Source: M55B129 sp964506505
GTDB taxonomy: Bacteria > Bacillota > Dethiobacteria > DTU022
Reading direction: 5' to 3'
Assembly (NCBI GenBank): GCA_964506505.1
Contig: CAZDKY010000041.1
Coordinates: 1 to 20,690, forward strand
DNA length: 20,690 nucleotides
Under the pieces are notes generated by a model. It was given only the letters and a program-made list of their open reading frames with translations, had not been told where the DNA came from and did not search any database. Below, in pieces: positions 15,235-20,690 of the stretch. The position numbers were made by a program, and so were the translations under genes. Position 1 is the first letter of the stretch. Every line of letters starts with the position of its first letter.

Positions 15235-15684
15235 TTATTCATAACTGTCGAGAATACCTTTGACCTTGTCCGGTACCAACCTGCCGTGGGGATTGTCGTT
15301 AATCATCATCACCGGTGCCAGGGCACAGGCACCGATGCAGGCTACCTCTTCCAGGGTAAACTTCAAATCATCAGTGGTATCACCACTCTCTACATTGAGA
15401 AGATCTTCGATACGTTCTGAAATCTTGTCACTGCCCTGAATATGACAGGCCGTACCTTTACAAACCCGAATAATATATTTGCCCCGTGGTTTCATCTTAA
15501 ACTGGGCATAAAAGGTCGCTGCTCCAAACACTTTACTTTCAGGGACCCTGACAAAATGGGCAATTTTCCCCATCGCTTCTTCGGGCAGATAGCCAATTTC
15601 CTTCTGCACATCCTGCAGGACGGCTATCAGTTCGCTTCTTTCTCCTTTATAGGAGGCAAAAACTTTTTTCAGCTGTTCTTCCAC
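15235..15684 (-). CDS. NuoE-like [2Fe-2S] subunit (HymA/HylA/HydC type)
   Basis: 149 residues. The N-terminal helical half (QDVQKEIGYLPEEAMGKIA, VFGAATFYAQF) is followed by the thioredoxin-like [2Fe-2S] domain, with Cys75 and Cys80 in RVCKGTACH and Cys116 and Cys120 in ACIGACALAP. It usually sits beside the NuoF-like flavin subunit and passes electrons near the FMN. GTG start with AAGGAAG about 7-8 nt upstream. First gene of the four-gene formate dehydrogenase operon; the promoter should lie in 15690-15950 but no convincing sigma-A match was found. Confidence 0.94.
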   Translation of the reverse strand: MEEQLKKVFASYKGERSELIAVLQDVQKEIGYLPEEAMGKIAHFVRVPESKVFGAATFYAQFKMKPRGKYIIRVCKGTACHIQGSDKISERIEDLLNVESGDTTDDLKFTLEEVACIGACALAPVMMINDNPHGRLVPDKVKGILDSYE

Positions 15685-15780
15685 CAGATCACTTCCTTTA
15701 GCAATAGTTGTAACGATATTCAGCAGCTAAACACGAAAAAAAATATAATCCTGCGAAAAAATAAAAATGGACTTTAAAAC

Positions 15781-15803
15781 ATTCGCTTCATTGATCAGCG
15801 AAT
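15781..15803. repeat. Short inverted repeat upstream of the formate dehydrogenase operon
   Basis: ATTCGCT and AGCGAAT are separated by 9 nt containing TGATC. It lies about 97 nt upstream of the NuoE-like start in an AT-rich 270-nt gap that otherwise shows no gene. It could be an operator or a weak terminator of the upstream protease gene; no T-run follows closely. Confidence 0.35.
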
Positions 15804-15954
15804 CCTGCCATGGGAACCTAATTTTGACGGAAGACAAAAAGACGCAATTAAAATTATTGTCTGTATTTACTAACTATTTTTTTTCTTTTACTACTATCTT
15901 TTTTAAAATGCCAATTGCCATCCGGCCGTATATCTTCCGGTAACTGCCAGGTCT

Positions 15955-16764
15955 TTAATCCACAGGGTGAATCAGATCGGTGTGCGGCATAATTTGATCA
16001 CTAAAGATTATCAATTCCCGTACGTCTACAGCAAGTCCCCTGGTTTCATCGTCATCGCTGTTCCGCAAGGTGGCGAAGACAATACCGACCACCTTTCCAT
16101 CTTCGTTAAAGAGGGGACTCCCGCTGTTTCCCGGGTAGATCAGGGCTTTTATTACAATGTGCGGAAAATCCCGGCCGGGGTTGGAGCGATAGCTGCTCAA
16201 CACCGCCTTGTTGGCCACCCTGGTATACTGGAGGGGGTTCCCAATCACCAGCAGCTCTTCTCCCGGAACTGGCAGTTCTTCAGCGATTTCAACTGAGGGG
16301 AGATCCCCGGCATCAAGCTCTATTAGGGCGAGGTCAACATAATTAGAAAGATGCCACCGACTGGCAGTGAAAGTTCCCCGCCCTGGAAAAGAAACCCTCA
16401 CGTTCACCGCATCTTCCAACAGGTGGCGGTTAGTAACCACCAGTCCCGCCGGGGCAATATTAAAACCACTGCCACGCAACTGCCGGCTGTTGCCGGAATG
16501 TATATCTACATAGATCTGCACTACTGCAGGACGTACTTCCTGCACCAGTGGATCGTCAGATAACTGCCAGGATTCTCGAAGAAAGGTAAAAATAGGGGTG
16601 CTGAAAACGACGAGCCGGGAACCGATTACCGTAAAAAGAAAAATCAAGGCTAAAAAAAGGGCGGTAAGACCCAGTAAAAATCTACGTCTTTTTAGGCGTT
16701 CGGGATAATCACGGTCCCATTCTGCCTGATCATTTTCATAGCGGCGGTTGATTTCTTCTTTCAT
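15955..16764 (-). CDS. Membrane-anchored trypsin-like serine protease (HtrA-type, no PDZ)
   Basis: 269 residues. A basic cytoplasmic N-terminus (ERLKRRR) precedes one membrane segment (about 29-48), placing the catalytic domain outside. The triad is visible: His114 in VTNRHLLED, Asp144 in VDLALIELD, and Ser214 in PGNSGSPLF. A PDZ domain is missing: the protein ends about 55 residues after the catalytic Ser region. Members of this group act in envelope protein quality control or regulated cleavage; the substrate is unknown. The ATG is preceded only by a weak purine stretch (GAAAG), so translation may be modest. Confidence 0.88.
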   Translation of the reverse strand: MKEEINRRYENDQAEWDRDYPERLKRRRFLLGLTALFLALIFLFTVIGSRLVVFSTPIFTFLRESWQLSDDPLVQEVRPAVVQIYVDIHSGNSRQLRGSGFNIAPAGLVVTNRHLLEDAVNVRVSFPGRGTFTASRWHLSNYVDLALIELDAGDLPSVEIAEELPVPGEELLVIGNPLQYTRVANKAVLSSYRSNPGRDFPHIVIKALIYPGNSGSPLFNEDGKVVGIVFATLRNSDDDETRGLAVDVRELIIFSDQIMPHTDLIHPVD

Positions 16765-16941
16765 CTTTCGATCATAATCTTTATCTCCACTGGAGGTGAT
16801 TGCTGCTCCCTCCCCTGTTCCGGCAATCCGGTGACCCGAACATTTTCTACCAAAGGGTAGAAGAAATTCTTTCGACAGACCGGGATTCCAGGTTTATCCA
16901 CCCACCCGGAAAGAAAGTGGACCCGAAGGCCTCTCTAACTT

Positions 16942-17937
16942 TCACCGGGCCAGCATTTTAAGTTTTTCCACCTGTTCTTCCTGTCCCAGGACAATGAGGG
17001 CATCTTTTGCTTGGAGAGTACAATCTGGACCAGGGTTAATTCTTGTCTCATCACTACTGCGCTTGACCGCCATGACAATCAAGCCGGTCTGTTCGGGAAT
17101 ACGGGCTTCAGACAGGCTGATCCCGTCGAGGGCGGACCCTTTGCCAATTGATACTTCTTCCAGATCAATAGTCATTCCCCCCGCGCGGGTGATTACATCA
17201 AGGAACGAAACCACTGCCGGGCGGAGAACCAGGGAAGCCATTCGCACCCCCCCGATTTCATTGGGGGAAACCGTTTTATTCGCTCCCGCTTTGATCAGTT
17301 TAAGATCCGCCTTGTCATCAATGGCCCGGGAAACAATGAAGAGGTTGGAATTGAGCTCCCGGGCAGTGAGGACGGTAAAAACGTTGTCAGCATCGTTGGA
17401 TAAGCAGCAGAGCAATCCTGTTGCCCTTTTAATCCCCGCTTTCAACAGATCTTCTTCAACAGTGGCATCACCAAGAATGGCCAGGCTGCCCTGCTCGATA
17501 ATCTGCTCCACCTTGGCCGGATCCGTTTCAAGCACCACAAAGGGCACTTTTCTTTTCTTAAACTGATCAACAATGTAATGGCCAGTTTCCCCGGCACCAC
17601 AAATAATATAATGAGCTTTCAGATTAGAAACATTTTTTTCCATCATTCTCCTCCGCAGAATAAATCTAAATTCACCTTCAATTACAAAAGAGGTAACCAC
17701 AGTTACAGCAAAAGCAGCTATAAAAAGCCCTGTAAAAATTAAAAGTATGGTAAACATTTTGCCCGAGGCACTCAGATAGTGAACCTCGCGAAAGCCGACC
17801 GTGGAAATGGTTATAATTGTCATATAAAGAGCGTCTAAAAAGGCCATTTTTTCAACGGCCATATAGCCTAAAGTCCCACCAAATACTACGCTAAAGAGTA
17901 ACAGGAACATTAATAAGACTTTATTCTGTGCTTTCAA
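16942..17937 (-). CDS. Two-TM potassium-channel-like protein with TrkA-N and TrkA-C domains
   Basis: 331 residues. TM1 is about 8-28, a pore loop about 36-50, TM2 about 61-86. A RCK/TrkA-N domain follows from about 107 (IICGAGETG nucleotide-binding turn, VLETDP, GDATVEEDLLKAGI), then TrkA-C (about 245-331). This is the layout of ligand-gated K+ channels such as MthK. The selectivity filter region reads TISTVGFREV: GYG is replaced by GFR, so ion selectivity should not be assumed. TTG start with GGAGGTG about 10 nt upstream. It lies alone, divergent from the small basic protein gene. Confidence 0.9.
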   Translation of the reverse strand: MKAQNKVLLMFLLLFSVVFGGTLGYMAVEKMAFLDALYMTIITISTVGFREVHYLSASGKMFTILLIFTGLFIAAFAVTVVTSFVIEGEFRFILRRRMMEKNVSNLKAHYIICGAGETGHYIVDQFKKRKVPFVVLETDPAKVEQIIEQGSLAILGDATVEEDLLKAGIKRATGLLCCLSNDADNVFTVLTARELNSNLFIVSRAIDDKADLKLIKAGANKTVSPNEIGGVRMASLVLRPAVVSFLDVITRAGGMTIDLEEVSIGKGSALDGISLSEARIPEQTGLIVMAVKRSSDETRINPGPDCTLQAKDALIVLGQEEQVEKLKMLAR

Positions 17938-18038
17938 CTTTTTGCAACACCTCCGGGGACATCAAATGCCTTTAATTCTTCTCTCTTATCCGTCCTTTCC
18001 TGGGATGGTGATTCAAAATAATTAATTACACTAAATCG

Positions 18039-18067
18039 TTGTCCCGGGCCAGCCGCGGAAGTATAAT
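18039..18067 (+). promoter_or_regulatory. Promoter upstream of the small basic protein gene
   Basis: TTGTCC (18039-18044) and a perfect TATAAT (18062-18067) are 17 nt apart. The predicted leader before the ATG at 18164 is about 90 nt and contains a GGAAGGAGGG purine run that is too far (about 35 nt) from the start to act directly. Confidence 0.6.
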
Positions 18068-18163
18068 AATTGCAGGAAACTGTTAACCTGTTACGGTTAA
18101 AAATAATTGGCATAAGCCGGAAGGAGGGAGTACCCGGACAGGATCGTCGCTCCGGATCACGCT

Positions 18164-18430
18164 ATGAAAAGCAGACCCAAAAACCGAAAAACACCGGACG
18201 GCCGGAAAGTGCTGGAAAATAAAATCCATCGTGCTCTGGTTGAAGCCAGGACTGCTCTCCACAATGGTGACAAAAAAAACGCCCGAAAAATTGCCCGCCG
18301 GATAATGAAAGAAGCTGCTCCCTTCGCATACGAAGCGAAAATACAGGGTAACTTTAACTGGGTAATCAAAGCCCTTGAACCAATTGATGAGTTATTTTTA
18401 CCAGACGACCCGGAAGATAGTAATCATTGA
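18164..18430 (+). CDS. Small basic protein of unknown function
   Basis: 88 residues, no signal peptide or membrane segment. The N-terminus is strongly basic (MKSRPKNRKTPDGRK), followed by helices with Arg/Lys/Ala (ARTALHNGDKKNARKIARRIM) that resemble a single TPR-like hairpin, and an acidic tail (DELFLPDDPEDSNH). I do not recognise a family. This is the first possible start in the frame after an upstream stop at 18113-18115, yet no ribosome binding site lies close by. A good sigma-A promoter upstream favours a real gene. The base composition looks like that of its neighbours. Confidence 0.6.
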   Translation: MKSRPKNRKTPDGRKVLENKIHRALVEARTALHNGDKKNARKIARRIMKEAAPFAYEAKIQGNFNWVIKALEPIDELFLPDDPEDSNH

Positions 18431-18570
18431 GTCAATATAAAGCAACCTCAGATCTCTGCAAATAAAAATGCTTAACTTTGCTCCCACTGATTCAAAAAAA
18501 TAAATCTTAATAAAGTTTTACTTAGACATTGGCGGGTTAAATCCTTCCCCAGTTATTTATTAAAAAGATG

Positions 18571-18599
18571 TTGTCAATAGTACTGAATTATGATATTAT
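18571..18599 (+). promoter_or_regulatory. Promoter of the cupin-fprA operon
   Basis: TTGTCA (18571-18576) and TATTAT (18594-18599) are 17 nt apart; each differs from consensus at one base. Predicted start of transcription is near 18606, with a 45-nt leader. The rest of the 220-nt gap from 18431 holds no gene that I can see. Confidence 0.8.
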
Positions 18600-18650
18600 G
18601 ATATCTAACCAGTTTAGTTATATTTATTTGATTGATCGGGAGGTGGTTAA

Positions 18651-18977
18651 GTGAGAGAAAATGAACTGCTGTGGGAAAGGGCTTTGCTAAAGGGTTTGGC
18701 TGATTACCAGGAGAGCTCCGTGGTTAGCCGTGAAGTGGTAAAAAAGGAGTTCGGAACAGTAACAATATTTGCTTTCGATCAAGGCCAGGGATTGAGCGAA
18801 CATACCGCCCCGTTTGACGCTCTTGTCTGTGTCCTGGACGGGACGGCGGAAGTAATAATTAATGGAAAGATAAACCAGGTGAAGGAAGGCGAAGCGATCA
18901 TCATGCCTGCCAACGAACCGCACGCCCTGAAAGCAAATGAGCGCTTCAAAATGATGCTGATTATGATTCGTTCCTAA
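18651..18977 (+). CDS. Small cupin-domain protein
   Basis: 108 residues forming one cupin barrel. The first motif reads GLSEHTAPFDALVCVLDG (His51) and the second EGEAIIMPANEPHALKA (His91). The canonical second His and the Glu of motif 1 are absent, so only a partial metal site is visible. GTG start with GGGAGGTGG about 4 nt upstream. It precedes fprA by 18 nt and shares its promoter, so a role in the same oxygen or NO stress response is plausible but not shown. Confidence 0.9.
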   Translation: MRENELLWERALLKGLADYQESSVVSREVVKKEFGTVTIFAFDQGQGLSEHTAPFDALVCVLDGTAEVIINGKINQVKEGEAIIMPANEPHALKANERFKMMLIMIRS

Positions 18978-18995
18978 ATAAAAGGAGGCCAGAAA

Positions 18996-20192
18996 ATGTC
19001 TTTCAAAATTAATGACAGTGTGACATGGGTCGGAAAGATTGACTGGGAGCTGCGGAAATTTCACGGGGAAGAACTTAGTACACATCGAGGCAGTTCTTAC
19101 AATTCCTACCTGGTGAGGGGAAATAATAAAACCGCCCTTATTGACACGGTCTGGAAGCCCTTTGCCGGAGAATTTGTCGAAAACCTGAAAAAAGAAATTG
19201 ATCTGAAAAAAATAGATTACATCATAGCCAATCACGCTGAAAGCGATCACAGCGGGGCCCTTCCGGATCTGCTGCGGGAAATTCCGGACACCCCGGTTTA
19301 TTGCACCAGAGGCGGGGTTAAATCGCTCAGCGGGCATTACCACGAAGACTGGAATTTCAAACCGGTTAAAACGGGAGACAAACTTGACCTGGGCGACAAA
19401 GAGCTGATCTTCATCGAGGCAAAGCTTCTGCACTGGCCGGACAGTATGTTCAGCTATTTAACAGAGGATGCCATTCTATTTCCCAATGATGCTTTCGGAC
19501 AGCATTATGCTTCGGAACTGATGTATAACGACCTGGTGGATCAAAGTGAGTTGTACGGTGAAGCAATCAAATATTACGCCAACATCCTTACACCCTTCAG
19601 CAAGCTTGTCGCCGCCAAGATCAAAGAAGTCCTGGAATTGAATCTTCCGGTAAACATGATCTGTCCCAGCCACGGAGTGATATGGCGCCAGGATCCTCTG
19701 CAGATTGTAAATAAGTACGCTGAATGGGCCGACGCTTACCGGGAAAACCAGGTCACTATTATTTACGATACCATGTGGGACGGCACCCGCAGGGCAGCCG
19801 AGTCCATCGCTACCGGCATCAATGATGCCAACAATTCAATTAATATCAAGTTATACAATGCCGCCCGTTCCGACAACAATGATATAATAACTGAAATATT
19901 TAAATCAAAGGCCATTGTCGTCGGTTCGCCAACCATAAACAAGGGAATTCTTCATTCCATCGCCGCTCTGATGGAAGTGATAAAAGGTTTGAATTTCCAG
20001 CAGAAGAAAGGATCCGCTTTCGGCTGCTACGGGTGGAGTGGCGAATCAGTTAAACTGCTTAACGGAATGCTGGAAGAAGCCGGCTTTGATCTGATCAACA
20101 AAGAAGGCCTGCGGCTGCTGTGGAATCCGGATCAGGAAGCAATTCAATCTGCCAAAGATTACGGACGCAAAATAGGAACAGCCCTTGTTTAG
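18996..20192 (+). CDS. fprA: Flavodiiron protein (A-type flavoprotein, O2/NO reductase)
   Basis: 398 residues. The beta-lactamase-like domain (about 1-250) holds the diiron ligands: His80, Glu82, Asp84 and His85 in NHAESDHSG, His147 in LHWPDS, Asp166 in PNDAFGQH, and His226 in CPSHGVIW. The flavodoxin domain (about 253-398) has the FMN loop YDTMWDGTRRAAE and GSPTINKG. Nothing follows the flavodoxin domain, so there is no rubredoxin fusion; an outside donor is needed. In anaerobes these proteins reduce O2 to water or NO to N2O. AAAGGAGG precedes the ATG, and a terminator follows. Confidence 0.96.
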   Translation: MSFKINDSVTWVGKIDWELRKFHGEELSTHRGSSYNSYLVRGNNKTALIDTVWKPFAGEFVENLKKEIDLKKIDYIIANHAESDHSGALPDLLREIPDTPVYCTRGGVKSLSGHYHEDWNFKPVKTGDKLDLGDKELIFIEAKLLHWPDSMFSYLTEDAILFPNDAFGQHYASELMYNDLVDQSELYGEAIKYYANILTPFSKLVAAKIKEVLELNLPVNMICPSHGVIWRQDPLQIVNKYAEWADAYRENQVTIIYDTMWDGTRRAAESIATGINDANNSINIKLYNAARSDNNDIITEIFKSKAIVVGSPTINKGILHSIAALMEVIKGLNFQQKKGSAFGCYGWSGESVKLLNGMLEEAGFDLINKEGLRLLWNPDQEAIQSAKDYGRKIGTALV

Positions 20193-20311
20193 CCGATTTA
20201 TTCGTTACCAGGCAGTAGAAAATATTCATCAAATGAATAAGTCTTTCATGAAAAAGCAGAGTAAATAAAACTTCGGTTCCCATAATTAAGAAAAAGTTAT
20301 TATGTTTTTCC

Positions 20312-20340
20312 AGGCCCTGAATTTGATAAGGGCCTTTTTA
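20312..20340 (+). terminator. Terminator after fprA
   Basis: AGGCCCT and AGGGCCT form a 7-bp stem with a 10-nt loop, followed by TTTTT. It closes the cupin-fprA transcript. The rest of 20193-20438 shows nothing recognisable. Confidence 0.75.
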
Positions 20341-20438
20341 TTGCCTTTTGAAACACCGCAATAACCTGCTGCCGGTAAATCACTGTTCAGTAATAAACAA
20401 CTGCCGCAGCAATTTTAACAGATCTCTGTTGATATTTC

Positions 20439-20690
20439 CTAACCCATCAACCTGAACAGGTAAAAAACTACCGCGGCAATAGCCAGGACCAGGATCATGC
20501 GTCCAACGAGGACGATTATTTTTTTATTACTTCTTTTTTGACCATTTACATCCGTCCGTGATAAAAATTCCTTTTTTTCACCACTATCATTGGCTGAAGC
20601 AAGATCAACCCCGGTATTTTGTTCTTTCGTAGTTACCCTGTAGATAGATGGAATAACCAGTAAAAGTAAAAGAGTCCCGGTAATCTGTCC
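20439..20690 (-). CDS. C-terminus of an RND-type permease (partial)
   Basis: The minus strand is open from the window edge to TAG at 20441-20439 (83 codons). It begins GQITGTLLLLLVIPSIYRV, the wording of the last membrane helix of RND (AcrB/SwrC-type) efflux permeases. A polar stretch follows (TKEQNTGVDLASANDSGEKK and onward), then a second hydrophobic segment (KKIIVLVGRMILVLAIAAVV) and the end FRLMG. Most RND permeases end soon after the last helix, so the additional helix is unusual. Only the end is visible, so the family call rests on the first 20 residues. Confidence 0.6.
   Translation of the reverse strand, partial: GQITGTLLLLLVIPSIYRVTTKEQNTGVDLASANDSGEKKEFLSRTDVNGQKRSNKKIIVLVGRMILVLAIAAVVFYLFRLMG

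Noticed and set aside
18687..19433. 248-codon minus-strand open frame
   Set aside because: It is antisense to the cupin and flavodiiron genes, both of which have clear motifs, ribosome binding sites and a promoter.

Overview
The window looks like a chromosome segment of an anaerobic Bacillota (Clostridia-type) bacterium. The grounds are strong AGGAGG-type ribosome binding sites, frequent GTG and TTG starts, a selenocysteine-containing NAD-linked formate dehydrogenase of the kind found in acetogens and syntrophs, an oxygen- or NO-reducing flavodiiron protein, and several membrane-bound Firmicute-type proteases. No rRNA, tRNA, CRISPR array, phage or insertion sequence was recognised. The species cannot be named from the sequence.

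Left part (1-5200). A minus-strand operon ends with a CBS-domain protein that has a HEPN-like N-terminus and a CAP-domain (YkwD/SCP-like) surface protein; an apparently frameshifted small gene is coupled upstream. A HIT-family hydrolase (+) converges on and overlaps a DUF255/YyaL-type thioredoxin-domain protein (-). A ZIP-family metal transporter (-) follows.

Candidate metal-response locus (4385-7854). The ZIP promoter has a perfect 13-bp inverted repeat next to its -35 box. Divergent from it are a small exported Cys-rich protein gene interrupted in frame by TAG, a terminator, and an OmpR-type response regulator overlapping its sensor kinase. The kinase has a short His/Met/Gly cluster in its external domain.

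Middle (7855-10450). A stretch with open pieces in three successive frames looks like a decayed gene. Next come a ClpP-class SDH-type membrane protease and a rhomboid protease on the minus strand, then a gene-poor stretch closed by the strong terminator of the formate dehydrogenase operon.

Formate dehydrogenase operon (15684 down to 10474, minus strand). The order is a NuoE-like [2Fe-2S] subunit, a 59-residue Cys-rich protein, a NuoF-like flavin/Fe-S subunit, and FdhA. FdhA is read through an in-frame UGA as selenocysteine, with a recognisable SECIS hairpin immediately downstream. The make-up resembles NAD- and ferredoxin-linked, possibly electron-bifurcating formate dehydrogenases (Hyl/Hym type). 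The small Cys-rich protein is the least explained member.

Right part (15955-20690). An N-terminally anchored trypsin-like (HtrA-type, PDZ-less) protease and a two-TM channel/TrkA-type protein lie on the minus strand. On the plus strand are a small basic protein with its own promoter, then a cupin and flavodiiron protein (FprA) pair behind a near-consensus promoter and ending in a terminator. The window ends inside the C-terminus of an RND-type permease (-) that carries an extra membrane segment.
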